Notes: generated by a model from the sequence alone, not told the origin. DNA of 64,000 nucleotides from CAVOKN01 sp963696505 (GCA_963696505.1 CAVOKN010000007.1:380137-444136); one strand, 5' to 3'; positions 1 through 8,220 are shown, counted from the stretch's first letter. Made by a program: numbers and translations.

Positions 1-1
1 G

Positions 2-322
2 TATCTGTTGGGCTACAACTTGGTGTGCGCGGTCATGGCCCAGGCGGCCAAAGCCGCGGGGGTGCTACCGCGCCGGCTGAGCTTCAAGGCGACGCTGAGT
101 ACGCTTCGCGCTTTCCAGCAGGAGCTGCGTCACCATGCGGGTCGGCGCGGCCGAGAGTTGTGGGGCTATGTGCTGGCCGCGATCGCCGGCGCCAGGCTTC
201 TGGTGCGCCCAGGGCGTGTTGAGCCTCGCGCGGTCAAGCGCCGACCTAAACCCTACCCGCGGCTGATGCTCGAGAGAAACCTCGCTCGCGCCCGCTTGCT
301 CCAGTCCCACGCGCGCGCTTAA
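2..322 (+). CDS. IS4-family transposase, C-terminal part (cut by window edge)
   Basis: The reading frame is open from the first bases of the window and ends at a TAA; no start is present because the gene begins outside. The peptide has the ending typical of IS4-type DDE transposases: a stretch beginning GYNLVCAVMAQAA, then LSFKATLSTLRAFQQEL, then a basic tail containing PGRVEPRAVKRRPKPYP. In this family that end carries the last helices after the catalytic Glu, so the catalytic residues themselves lie off the window. No terminal inverted repeat was identified after the stop. It marks the left edge as accessory DNA. The family call rests on these C-terminal motifs only. Confidence 0.8.
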   Translation, partial: YLLGYNLVCAVMAQAAKAAGVLPRRLSFKATLSTLRAFQQELRHHAGRRGRELWGYVLAAIAGARLLVRPGRVEPRAVKRRPKPYPRLMLERNLARARLLQSHARA

Positions 323-565
323 AACAGCGACATTGGTCTCAGGTTCGAGTTGGGCTGAAACGACTATCGCCTTTCCGCTCGGCCTCGCGTCCGTAAGGCG
401 AAGCAGGCCTCCCGGCACGGATCGCCGAGAATGCTTTGTGGATCGCGTAGGGCAGCTCGCCACCTCATTGCCGTCACGCGCGTGCGGTCGGACGTTCCGA
501 CTGGTTTGGGTCGAGACCTGCAATCCGATACGCGAATGGGACGACGTGTCTGGGCGTTGTTTGTC

Positions 566-584
566 GTTTGTTCGGACAACAAAC
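566..584 (-). terminator. Hairpin downstream of the GNAT toxin gene
   Basis: A perfect 7-base inverted repeat (GTTTGTT at 566-572, AACAAAC at 578-584) with a 5-base loop lies just past the stop of the acetyltransferase gene read on the minus strand. There is no clear T-run, so it may be a weak or Rho-assisted terminator. Confidence 0.35.
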
Positions 585-589
585 CGATC

Positions 590-1075
590 TCAGCGCCCGA
601 ACGGCAGGTACAAGGTCAGCGGCTGATCGGCGAGCGGCGTGAAACCGTAATGCTGGTAGAAAGCCTTAGCGATTTCGTCCTTGGCATCGACGAGCAACGC
701 ATAGGCAGCCACCTGGGTCCGTGCCTTCAGGCAGCGATCTACGGCACAGCCAAGGAGCAGCCTGCCCAGACCACGACCCTGCTGGTCGGTGCGGCAGGCC
801 AGGCGTCCCATGCGGAAGCAGGGCACCGGGTAGCGCGGCAGGCGCTTGCAGTCGGCATCGGCCAGATGCAAGGCGTCAACCTCGGCGGCGCTCAGCGTGT
901 AGTACCCCAGGATTACCGAGGGTGCGGCCGAGTCCACCAGCACATAGACCGCGGAGATGCCCTTGCGCCGATGCTGCTCGGCAAGATTCTGCAGGTACGC
1001 GTTCAACACCGGCACGCCGCAGTCGAACCCCTTGCGATCGTGCAGCGCAGGGTCGAGGGGGTGTTCCTCAAGCAC
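590..1075 (-). CDS. GNAT-family acetyltransferase toxin (TacT-like)
   Basis: A 161-residue GNAT-fold protein. The acetyl-CoA pyrophosphate-binding loop is QQGRGLG at about residues 98-104, and a Tyr in the AFYQHYGF segment (about 138-145) matches the position of the catalytic Tyr in TacT/AtaT-type toxins. Known members acetylate the amino group of charged tRNAs and stop translation. The gene starts inside the end of the upstream DUF1778 gene (8-base overlap), the usual antitoxin-first toxin-antitoxin layout, and the two are probably one transcript. The toxin role is inferred from family and partner; a metabolic acetyltransferase is unlikely given that partner. Confidence 0.85.
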   Translation of the reverse strand: MLEEHPLDPALHDRKGFDCGVPVLNAYLQNLAEQHRRKGISAVYVLVDSAAPSVILGYYTLSAAEVDALHLADADCKRLPRYPVPCFRMGRLACRTDQQGRGLGRLLLGCAVDRCLKARTQVAAYALLVDAKDEIAKAFYQHYGFTPLADQPLTLYLPFGR

Positions 1076-1340
1076 GTCGGACCTTGCGCCGCGCCTGGGT
1101 CAGCGCGTCCTTCAGCGCCGGATTTGGGGCGAACGCAGAATCCAGGGCGAGCGTGAAGGCCTGGAAGTCCCGCTGAGAGATTGTGACGCGCGCCTCTCGT
1201 TCCAGCAGGGCCTGGGCCTTTTCCTTGGCGGCGGCACGCACGAACCCGGCCATGGTCGTACCCATCAGGGCGGCCGCCCTGGCGACGATGTCTTTGTCCT
1301 GGGGATCCATCTTCAGATCGAAACGTGCGGCCGAGGTCAT
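1068..1340 (-). CDS. DUF1778 (TacA-like) antitoxin
   Basis: A 90-residue protein beginning MTSAARFDLKMDPQDK, the ribbon-helix-helix DNA-binding N-terminus of DUF1778 antitoxins, followed by a longer helix that in TacA wraps the GNAT toxin. The ATG at 1340 is chosen over longer frames because a good Shine-Dalgarno (AAGGAAAG) lies just upstream and the extra N-terminus is not family-like. It overlaps the downstream toxin gene by 8 bases. Expected role: neutralise the acetyltransferase and repress the operon with it. Confidence 0.85.
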   Translation of the reverse strand: MTSAARFDLKMDPQDKDIVARAAALMGTTMAGFVRAAAKEKAQALLEREARVTISQRDFQAFTLALDSAFAPNPALKDALTQARRKVRRA

Positions 1341-1361
1341 GATCTTTCCTTGAAATGTGGA

Positions 1362-1378
1362 TACGGTATTTTCCCGTA
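1362..1378. promoter_or_regulatory. Inverted repeat upstream of the TA operon (possible operator)
   Basis: TACGG (1362-1366) and CCGTA (1374-1378) are inverted around a 7-base AT-rich centre, 22 bases upstream of the antitoxin start. A ribbon-helix-helix antitoxin would be expected to bind such a site for autorepression. A second wider inverted pair (CCACGTG near 1395 and CACGTGG near 1423) lies further upstream. No binding data, position and symmetry only. Confidence 0.35.
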
Positions 1379-1603
1379 ACTTGGCAGAGCTGTCCACGTG
1401 ATTCCGTACGGCGGACCGAGGACCACGTGGTAAGGAGATGTCCGGCGTGTCGCGGCTCTGCATCCGGATTGCAATGTGTCCTGTTTGTGACCCGCTGGCG
1501 CACTTCCGGTGTGTTGTGAGGCTATTCGAGGCCACTTTTCCACTTTGGCGAGCGTAGAGAGGATAGCCAAATCAATAAGTTACTAACGGCGGATTGGCGG
1601 CTC

Positions 1604-1653
1604 CCTCCTTGACATGGTGGGGGTCGTTGGTTCGAGTCCAATCGCGCCTACCA
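1604..1653 (+). pseudogene. 3' fragment of tRNA-Val(GAC)
   Basis: The sequence carries the anticodon loop TTGACAT (anticodon GAC), the variable region, a complete T arm with the TTCGAGT loop and the acceptor 3' strand ending CGCGCCTACCA. The D arm and 5' acceptor strand are missing, and the 5' side of the anticodon stem has one mismatch (CCTCC against GGTGG). It is therefore a tRNA 3' half, not a working tRNA. Such fragments are the usual scar at the distal end of an element that integrated into a tRNA gene. Since the fragment points rightwards, the element would lie to its left. Confidence 0.8.
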
Positions 1654-2402
1654 AACGCCAATTCCCCTTTTTGAATCAGCATGGTACCTAGCATGGCCGC
1701 AGCTGCGGCCATGGCGATATTCGTGCCGCCGATTTCACCCGATTCCCCGACGATTTTCCATAAGTGACTGTTTGTAAATGGGTTGCGCGGAGCGCGCCAT
1801 TTACGACCGAACACCACCGTGGAAAGGTGTGGGTCGGAGCGGATGCCGACGACATGGAAGACGGGCGTCTGTCAGAGTGGACGGCCCGTCAATTCAGGTT
1901 ATTCTTTCGGTGTGAATTCCGCCGGCGGGCGGAATAGGCGCGTAGCCCTTACGGATTGGCCCACGTCATAATTGGCTGATCATTCGATCCTGGGGTGTTG
2001 TTCGGCTTTCTCCGCGCGTTCGATCTCGTGACACGCTAGGGGCGAGGGCGAGGAGCCGATGCAATCGCATCCCCTACGCAGTCCGCTGGTGCTTGCACGG
2101 CGGCCGCCAGCGCTCGATGGTCATTTCATTCCGGGCAGCCTCTAAACGGTCGTGGGCTACCTGGCACACGAACACGCCGATGTCATCAGGCATCAGACGG
2201 CCATGACCGGTCCGTTGCTGTTGCTCCGACACAGACATCCGAAGGACGGTTTCAATCTGAAACCAGCCGTATGGCCGACGGGACGAAGAAACACATCGCG
2301 CAGCCGCCTGAAGCGGCTACAGTAAGGCAGGCTTATCCGAGCATGTCGGCGACCGTAGTCGGCTTATCCCTGTGTTTCCGTCTTCCGGTAGCATGCCGGC
2401 AC
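1654..2402. other. Gene-poor stretch with palindromes
   Basis: No convincing gene was seen. Structures present are a perfect 22-base palindrome at 1692-1713 (core GCAGCTGC) and a hairpin with arms TAAATGG (1775-1781) and CCATTTA (1797-1803). A minus-strand open frame at 1572-1817 runs through the tRNA fragment and is probably chance. The right part should hold the promoter of the phosphatase gene. Confidence 0.5.
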
Positions 2403-2996
2403 ATGCCTTACGTTCTGTTGATACTTGTCGGATTCGTTTGCGCGATCAGCAACACCCGAGCAGCGGAAACGGTGCCCCTCGCCGAACTCGCCAAGCCGGG
2501 GCGCGTGCTTATGCTGCGCCATGCCAATGCACCCGGCACCGGCGACCCGTCGAACTTCAGCCTTGACGACTGCGCTACTCAGCGCAATCTCGATCAGGCC
2601 GGCCGAGCCCAGGCGCTAGCGCTCGGCAAACGCCTGGCGCAGGCGGGTGTCAGGCAGGCCAGGGTCTACTCCAGCCAGTGGTGCCGTTGCCTGGAAACTG
2701 CGCGGTTGCTCAACCTGGGTCCCGTCGAGCCGCTGCCGGCGCTGAATTCCTTCTTCGAACGCGCCCATGAGCGCGAGACCACGCTGGCTGCTTTGAGTGT
2801 ATTCCTGGCTGGACTTCCAACAACGGGCGCACCTGTAGTTCTGGTCACGCATCAGGTCACCATCACTGCCTTCACCGGCGAGTTCGTGATGTCAGGCAGC
2901 GGCAGCTTGTTCGAGTTGAACGGATCGGGCGAGCCGCGCTTGCTCGGTTCAATCAAGTCAAAATCAAGTCCGACTGAACTCGCACCTGCGAGGTAA
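2403..2996 (+). CDS. Exported histidine phosphatase family protein
   Basis: A 197-residue protein. The start at MPYVLLILVGFVCA gives a signal peptide ending near ASNTRA/A; an upstream in-frame Met would add 44 non-homologous residues. The phosphatase motif is LMLRHA (catalytic His about residue 40), with an Arg-rich middle (SSQWCRCLETARLL) and the second active-site His in VTHQ. This is the histidine phosphatase superfamily layout (SixA/phosphoglycerate-mutase-like), here probably periplasmic; the substrate is unknown. The RHG motif is RHA here, as in many short exported members. The NHL-repeat gene follows 6 bases downstream and is likely co-transcribed. Confidence 0.8.
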   Translation: MPYVLLILVGFVCAISNTRAAETVPLAELAKPGRVLMLRHANAPGTGDPSNFSLDDCATQRNLDQAGRAQALALGKRLAQAGVRQARVYSSQWCRCLETARLLNLGPVEPLPALNSFFERAHERETTLAALSVFLAGLPTTGAPVVLVTHQVTITAFTGEFVMSGSGSLFELNGSGEPRLLGSIKSKSSPTELAPAR

Positions 2997-3002
2997 CTGA
3001 CC

Positions 3003-3866
3003 ATGCGCATTCTCGTATTGACCGCTTTCTTCCTGCTGTCTCTGCCAGCATTTGCGCAACCGGCCCTGCGCGCAACGCAACTGGCCGAGTTCGCCGACGG
3101 GCTTTCGCAACCCCACGACGCGGCCTTTTCGCCCGACGGCAAACTCATCTACCTGACCGACATGCGCAACAGCCGCATTCAGGTTCTCGAAGCCATGACG
3201 CTGAAACCGGTCGGCAGCTTCGGTGCCAGTGAGTTGTCCTATCCGCACGATGCCGAGTTCGACAAATCCGGACGACTGCTCGTCGCCGACACCGGTAACG
3301 ACCGCGTGGCGATCTACGAGGTCAAGGGCGTACAGGCCAAGCTGGCCGGCGAACTGAAGGGTCTCGCAGGACCGGAAGGTGTGGCGGTCACACCCGACGG
3401 CCTGGTCCTGGTCACCAACACGCGTAACGCGACGCTCAGCGTATTTCGCGACGGCAAACTGGTGCAAACGGCCGGTGGCCCGGGCACCAGGGACGGCGAA
3501 CTGCGCAACCCGCATGACATCGAAGCCACAAACGACGGCACTGTGTATGTCGTCGATTCGGGCAATAACCGCGTCCAGGTGTTCGACGCCAAGCTGAATC
3601 ATCGCGCCAGCTTTGGCGCTGCGCTCGGCCTGAGCGGGCCGAAGTATCTCGCCGTTGACGGCGATCGCGTCTGGCTGGCCGACGAGTACAACCATCGCAT
3701 CCTGCTACTCGATCGCAGCCATCAACTGCTCGGTGTGCTCGGCAGCGGCAAGCGCGGCCGCGCCGCCGATGCCTTCCACAAGCCCGAGGCCGTGCTTGCC
3801 CGCTCGCCCTACGTCTGGGTCATCGATACCTACAACGATCGCGTCGTGCTGCTGCGCATCGACTGA
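3003..3866 (+). CDS. Exported NHL-repeat beta-propeller protein
   Basis: A 287-residue protein with a clear signal peptide (MRILVLTAFFLLSLPAFA). The mature part is a series of NHL blades, each with the pattern P(H/E)x...G.L(Y/V)V.D..N.R(I/V)...: for example LSQPHDAAFSPDG, LLVADTGNDRVAIY and VYVVDSGNNRVQVF. These form a six-bladed propeller, usually a ligand- or protein-binding scaffold in the periplasm rather than an enzyme. It follows the histidine phosphatase gene closely and is probably in the same operon. No catalytic motif is seen; the function is unknown. Confidence 0.8.
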   Translation: MRILVLTAFFLLSLPAFAQPALRATQLAEFADGLSQPHDAAFSPDGKLIYLTDMRNSRIQVLEAMTLKPVGSFGASELSYPHDAEFDKSGRLLVADTGNDRVAIYEVKGVQAKLAGELKGLAGPEGVAVTPDGLVLVTNTRNATLSVFRDGKLVQTAGGPGTRDGELRNPHDIEATNDGTVYVVDSGNNRVQVFDAKLNHRASFGAALGLSGPKYLAVDGDRVWLADEYNHRILLLDRSHQLLGVLGSGKRGRAADAFHKPEAVLARSPYVWVIDTYNDRVVLLRID

Positions 3867-4241
3867 ATCGCGACAATCCGGGGCGCCGTCCCCGCCGGCC
3901 AACCTGCAACAGTTGGGATGCTAGCCGATGACGTCAATTCAGCCCGCCAGCCTGCCGCGGGCGGTTGCCGGCACTTGCCTGATCGCGCAAGCCAAGACCG
4001 GACGCGGCACGGTGACTGGCATGAACGTCCCGATTGGTGATCAGGACGCAAGAAAGGTATTCCTGTGCGGTCGTGTAGGCATTGCCGTAGTGGCAAACGG
4101 CGTATGAACCGACTGATCGATGAAGGCGGCTTCAGAAACGTAGCTGCTGCTTGGGAGGTCAGTCGCCGTATGACCGTGGTCGCCATTTTCGGCCTGTCTA
4201 AGCCTTTCACTGGGCGCGGTCGAAAGACGACCTTGCCTCGC
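3867..4241. other. Intergenic, convergent gene ends
   Basis: This lies between the ends of the NHL gene (+) and the SOUL gene (-). No supported gene, RNA or strong terminator hairpin was recognised; short frames here have no recognisable features. Confidence 0.5.
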
Positions 4242-4847
4242 TCAATCAAGCCCAAGCCAGATTTCGTTGCGTCGCCAGAACCACGGCTTCCAGGGCGGGT
4301 CGTAGCGAGCCCACATCGGCTCGCCATGCCAGAGTAGGCCCGCTTGTGCCAGGGCATCTTGCAGCTTCTTCAGATTTTCCTCGTAGCGGTTCTGTGACCA
4401 CGTCCCCGAATAGCCGATGACGGCGAGCGTTCGAGCGGGCATCGCGCGAAGGGCGATTCTCGAATCGAGCGGTTCCGGTAAGGTTTCCAGCGTCCATTCC
4501 CGGGGCATCGCGAACTGGATGACGTAACCACCGGAACCTGCGCTTTGTGCCACCGGCGCCGTCATCGCGATCCTGGTGGGAGCCTGAGCCACAGGAGCCG
4601 TCATCTCGATCCTGCGCGCCCCTTTGTTCTGTCCGAAGATGTACCCCGCCAGGATACGAAAACCCTGGTTCCCGGCGTCTTCTGGCGCTGCACTGACAAC
4701 CGTTTCCGCCACCAGATAGGGCTCATAGCGGCGCACCTCGAAAGCCTCGTACGCGCGGACCACCTTGTATTGCGGCTCGTCAATTGCCATTGCATGACTC
4801 CAGGCCGCAAGCAAAATGCAGGCAGCTAGATAGTGAACTCGGGTCAT
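4242..4847 (-). CDS. SOUL family heme-binding protein, exported
   Basis: A 201-residue protein. The ATG at 4847 has a purine-rich site just upstream and gives a signal peptide (LAACILLAAWSHAMA). The mature N-terminus EPQYKVVRAYEAFEVRRYEPYLVAET and the doubled (R)I(E/A)MTAPVAQ segments are typical of the SOUL/HBP family, and the C-terminus has the NLKKLQDAL and PPWKPWFWRRNEIW motifs. Family members bind heme or porphyrins; in bacteria the physiological role is not established. The export signal suggests a periplasmic location. It appears monocistronic. Confidence 0.85.
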   Translation of the reverse strand: MTRVHYLAACILLAAWSHAMAIDEPQYKVVRAYEAFEVRRYEPYLVAETVVSAAPEDAGNQGFRILAGYIFGQNKGARRIEMTAPVAQAPTRIAMTAPVAQSAGSGGYVIQFAMPREWTLETLPEPLDSRIALRAMPARTLAVIGYSGTWSQNRYEENLKKLQDALAQAGLLWHGEPMWARYDPPWKPWFWRRNEIWLGLD

Positions 4848-5114
4848 CGAGGATCCCCGGAAGTTGCTGTGACAAGCCTTGCCATACACGTCCTCAGTCA
4901 TGTGCGCGCCTTTCGCTTGGGTGCTTGCCCGGCACCATGCGCGGCTGTGCAAACAACAGTAGCGGCGGTCCCCCGGGCTGCTTCGCTTGGAAGTCCGTCG
5001 TGGAATCCGCGCAGGCGAAGGTGATGAGGCGTCCGCCTTCAGGGCGTTCGCGTTCGATGGCAAACCTGCGAGGAGTCACCGGCAGCCCTCGGTCTCACCC
5101 GACCCCGCGGCCCG

Positions 5115-6452
5115 CTAAGGCCCGACGGTGGGGACCAGGCCGACCGCCTGTCCCAGTTCCCGCACGTTCACCCTTGCCTTGAGCCGCGCCGCGAGAAGAT
5201 AAAGCCCGCCGATCTTGCGATGCAGGAAGATGGCGTCGGCCGGCGGGGTGTGCCACAGATCCCGGTCGGTGCTCAAGGCCTTCCCGGCATCGCGAATACG
5301 CGCGGCCAGATCAGACGGGCCGAAGTCGTGTGCGCCGGCATGACGCAGGGGTTCGCAGGCGAGCGCGAAGAGATTGAGGACAGCCTCGCGCTGATGATCG
5401 AGAATGCCCGCCTGAAAGTAGCCGATTGACATGGCGGCTGCGCTCATCGCCGGGCGATCGCACGCGATGGCGGCGGTCATGAGACGGCGATAGGCTTCGA
5501 CCATGACTTCCGGGTACGGCCGGGTGGCGCCGAAGTCGAGCAGGATCAGTCGCCCGGTCGCGCTTTCGTAGCGGTAATTGGCGAAATTTGGATCGGTCTG
5601 GATCAGACGGAATTCGAACAGTTCGCGAAACAGCAGAGCCATCAGCAGGCGCGCGACACGATCCCGTTCGGCTTGCGGAGCATCGCTCAGGGATTCGACC
5701 GGCACGCCGTCGACTCGGGACATGGCGAGGACGTTACCGGTCGTCAGCTCGGCGTGCACTTCTGGCAGGAGGAATTCGCCGGCGTCGGCAAGCAGCGCCC
5801 CGTAGCGCCGCAGGTATTCGGCCTCGCGCAGGTAATCTGCCTCGGCATGCAACTGGCTCTTGGCTTCCCGCAACAGCGGTTCGATGTTCAGGCTACCGGG
5901 CAGCAGGCCTGAAATGCGCAGCAGCGTGGCGACGTTATCGACGTCGCTGTCGATGCTGCGGCGCACGCCCGGGTACTGGATCTTGACTGCAAGATTCCGA
6001 CCGTCTCGGGTCTGAGCCAGATGAACCTGGCCGATCGAGGCCGCAGCCACCGGTGTAAAGGAGAAGTGCTCAAAGTGCCGGTCCCACCCCTCGCCCCAGT
6101 TCGCGCCAAGCACGGCGATCACCTGGCTCATTGGCATGGCGGTGGCTTCGGAGCGCAGCCGCGCGAAGATCTCCGCAAGCTCCGGCGGCAGGAGGTCGCC
6201 GGCATCCATCGAAAGCAGTTGGCCGAGCTTCATCGCCGCGCCGCGCATCCGGGCCAGCTGGTCGGCGACACGCCGGACATTGGACGGAGTCAGCAGCAGG
6301 TCGCCGAGGCGCGGGCGCTGTCCCCGCGCAAACTGCCTCGCCCCTTCCGCGAGCATGCCTCCTGCGACGCTGCCGGCGAGGCCGCCGAGCCTGGCCAGGC
6401 GCTCCAAGCGGCCGCTCGGCACCGACGAGGTTGCCATTCCCGGCGCAGTCAC
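5115..6452 (-). CDS. ABC1/UbiB (ADCK) family atypical kinase
   Basis: A 445-residue protein with the diagnostic KxGQ motif (MKLGQLLSMD, about residue 75), the alanine-rich loop AAASIGQVH and the VKIQYPG Lys segment, then the QTDPNFANY catalytic loop and LDFGATR metal-binding motif. UbiB/COQ8 family proteins act as ATPases that support ubiquinone biosynthesis or membrane lipid handling. The GTG at 6452 is preferred because it overlaps the upstream stop (GTGA) and has GGAGG at the right distance; longer starts would overlap more. Its neighbours upstream are two small membrane proteins. Whether it is the ubiquinone UbiB or a paralogue cannot be said, as no ubi genes are adjacent. Confidence 0.85.
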   Translation of the reverse strand: MTAPGMATSSVPSGRLERLARLGGLAGSVAGGMLAEGARQFARGQRPRLGDLLLTPSNVRRVADQLARMRGAAMKLGQLLSMDAGDLLPPELAEIFARLRSEATAMPMSQVIAVLGANWGEGWDRHFEHFSFTPVAAASIGQVHLAQTRDGRNLAVKIQYPGVRRSIDSDVDNVATLLRISGLLPGSLNIEPLLREAKSQLHAEADYLREAEYLRRYGALLADAGEFLLPEVHAELTTGNVLAMSRVDGVPVESLSDAPQAERDRVARLLMALLFRELFEFRLIQTDPNFANYRYESATGRLILLDFGATRPYPEVMVEAYRRLMTAAIACDRPAMSAAAMSIGYFQAGILDHQREAVLNLFALACEPLRHAGAHDFGPSDLAARIRDAGKALSTDRDLWHTPPADAIFLHRKIGGLYLLAARLKARVNVRELGQAVGLVPTVGP

Positions 6453-6802
6453 GAACGCCTCCACTGGCCGTCGCCGTCCGGCTCTTCGGCATCATCGAGG
6501 GGGTAGGCGTCGGCGACGTAAGCCGGCCCCTTCATCACCATGACGATGAAGGCGGCGATGGCAATGGTGAAGACCATCGACCAGTGCAGCACGACCACGG
6601 CGATGGCATAGATGTCGATGGTCATGATGCGCACGGCGACATCAGCCTCGCTCCCGGTCCACGGAAAGAGGCGAGCAAGCAGCGCAGGCAGGCCGATCAG
6701 GAGTGTGCCCAGCAGCAGGACGCCTGGGAGACGGCGCAGCACCAGACGCTCCAGACCGGGTGGGGTGGGGGTGAATCCCGCAAGCTTGTTAAAGGCGTTC
6801 AT
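6449..6802 (-). CDS. Small membrane protein, unknown function
   Basis: A 117-residue protein with two to three hydrophobic segments (LPGVLLLGTLLIGLPALLARL and a long central one around IYAIAVVVLHWSMVFTIAIAAFIVMVM) and a charged C-terminus. No family was recognised. It overlaps the ABC1 kinase start by 4 bases and follows the DUF3429 gene by 20 bases, so the three probably form one operon. A role as membrane partner of the kinase is a guess from context. Confidence 0.6.
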   Translation of the reverse strand: MNAFNKLAGFTPTPPGLERLVLRRLPGVLLLGTLLIGLPALLARLFPWTGSEADVAVRIMTIDIYAIAVVVLHWSMVFTIAIAAFIVMVMKGPAYVADAYPLDDAEEPDGDGQWRRS

Positions 6803-6822
6803 CGGCGATCCTCAAGAAAGAC

Positions 6823-7281
6823 TCAGGCGCGCCCGGCAAGGCCGCCGGCGGCCAGGCACAGACAGGCCACGCTGCTCAAGCGCAAGCGCAGCGGCAGGAA
6901 CCAGGCTGGCAGCTCGGCCATGCCTGCCAGGCGACGATCCTGCCAGTAGTGGGCCAAGAACCCGGCGACCAGCAACAGGCTCGCCGACAGTGCCGGGAGC
7001 AGCAGCGCTGGCCACGCCAGCAGAGCCGGCACGACGCTCCAGGCGAAGCGGGCGTCACGCTGGCCGGAACTGAGTCCAGCCAGCGTCATGGCGAATCCCC
7101 AATGCAGAGCGCCGACAAAGCTGAGGATGACGGCGCCGTAGGCGAACAAGGCATCGCTCCAGAACGGTGCACGCTGCCGGTCGGCGAAGGTCGCCACGGC
7201 GAGGACGACGAAGGGAACAAGCCCGCCGTAACCGAGCCAGGCAACGGCTCTCGGGAAGGGGTCGCCGGATGCGCGGTCCAT
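6823..7281 (-). CDS. DUF3429 family membrane protein
   Basis: A 152-residue protein with about four to five membrane segments. It contains the family hallmark LSFVGALHWGFAM and a C-terminal HYWQDRRLA segment seen in DUF3429 proteins of proteobacteria. The function is unknown. It lies 7 bases downstream of the SDR gene and upstream of the small membrane protein and ABC1 kinase, all on the minus strand, suggesting a four-gene transcript starting at 8029. Confidence 0.75.
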   Translation of the reverse strand: MDRASGDPFPRAVAWLGYGGLVPFVVLAVATFADRQRAPFWSDALFAYGAVILSFVGALHWGFAMTLAGLSSGQRDARFAWSVVPALLAWPALLLPALSASLLLVAGFLAHYWQDRRLAGMAELPAWFLPLRLRLSSVACLCLAAGGLAGRA

Positions 7282-7288
7282 GGCACCC

Positions 7289-8029
7289 TCACTTGACCAA
7301 TGGCCGGATGGTGGAGAATCCGGCGTCCATCGACCAGACCTGCCCGGTAACCCGGGCGGCGTGATCCGAGAGCAGCCAGACGATCAGTTCGGCCAGTTCG
7401 TCGGCCGAGCCGATGCCCGGTAGCGGGTACTGCCGGGCTGCCGCTTCGCGCGCTGGCGTGCCACCGAGAAAGCCGGCCGCGGCCGGCGTATCCATGATGC
7501 CGGGCGCGACCGCGTTGATGCGGATGCCGGCCGCGGCGTAAGTTGCCGCGGCGCCGCGCACCAGTCCTTCGACGCCGGCCTTGGCCGCGGCCACCGCTTC
7601 ATGATTGGGTGTGCCGATGCGCGCCGCCGCCGACGAAACCAGCACCGCCGATCCCCCGGACTTGGTGTCGCGCAGCGCGCCGACGAAGGCGGCGAGCGTG
7701 TGGAAGGCGCTCAGCAGGTTGGCACGCAGGCAGTCGCTGAAATCAGTCTCGGACATGCGGTGCAGGGCGCCGAGGCGTATGTTGCCGACGCAGTGGGCAA
7801 GTGCCGTCGGTGCCGAGCCGTGAGCCCGGGCCACTTCGAGGATGTGTCGGGCGCCGGCAACGCCAGAGCAGTCGGCTTCGACCTGCAGGTGGCGCTCGCC
7901 ATAGCAGGCAGCAAGGCGGCCACCGTCTCGGCTGGTGAGGACCAATTGCCAGCCGGCGGCGTCGAGCTTTCCGGCGACCGCTTGTCCTAGCCCTCCCGCC
8001 GCGCCGGTGATCAGAGCCGTTCTTTTCAA
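7289..8029 (-). CDS. Short-chain dehydrogenase/reductase family protein lacking the catalytic Tyr
   Basis: A 246-residue Rossmann-fold protein with the NAD(P) motif TGAAGGLG (about 8-15), an SSAAARIG segment carrying the catalytic Ser (about 132-133), and Lys150 followed by AGVEGLV. The residue four before that Lys, normally the catalytic Tyr of the YxxxK motif, is Val146 (VAAAK), 13 residues after the Ser as expected, so alignment is not in doubt. It may be a non-canonical reductase or a binding protein. The TTG start is supported by AGGAGG six bases upstream. It is divergent from the Trp-rich/flavin operon and shares its control region. Confidence 0.8.
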   Translation of the reverse strand: MKRTALITGAAGGLGQAVAGKLDAAGWQLVLTSRDGGRLAACYGERHLQVEADCSGVAGARHILEVARAHGSAPTALAHCVGNIRLGALHRMSETDFSDCLRANLLSAFHTLAAFVGALRDTKSGGSAVLVSSAAARIGTPNHEAVAAAKAGVEGLVRGAAATYAAAGIRINAVAPGIMDTPAAAGFLGGTPAREAAARQYPLPGIGSADELAELIVWLLSDHAARVTGQVWSMDAGFSTIRPLVK

Positions 8030-8132
8030 AAATTGCCTCCTGGGGCCGGGTGGTTCTCAAGTGCGCAAGTGTCAGAACTGAACATCAGACATGCTGGCGC
8101 GAATCTGAAAGTCGAGTCGTAGATGCCATACA

Positions 8133-8211
8133 TCGTCTTGGACAAACACCTTGCCATCTACCACCAATCGCAGACGATGGTATACTCAAGCCTAGCAATT
8201 GTCCAGGACAA
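8133..8211. promoter_or_regulatory. Divergent control region with two copies of a palindromic operator
   Basis: A perfect 13-base palindrome (TTGTCC-A-GGACAA, 8199-8211) ends nine bases before the Trp-rich gene start. A second, imperfect copy (GGACAA half conserved, other half 4 of 6) is at 8133-8145; both are followed by AC. Between them is a good -10 (TATACT, 8181-8186) without a good -35, as in regulated promoters. The region also serves the divergent SDR gene. The binding regulator is not in the window. Confidence 0.5.
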
Positions 8212-8220
8212 ACATGCGCC

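Noticed and set aside
1572..1817. 81-residue minus-strand open frame with the end GRRDWTRTNDP
   Set aside because: It runs antisense through the tRNA-Val fragment; this peptide ending is a well-known artefact of translated tRNA sequence.
4065..4337. 90-residue plus-strand frame in the gap before the SOUL gene
   Set aside because: It overlaps the SOUL gene end, has no ribosome site and no family.
8199..8211. Reading the TTGTCC-A-GGACAA site as a -35 element of a divergent promoter
   Set aside because: Symmetry and the second copy argue for an operator; it lies downstream of the -10 for the Trp-rich gene.
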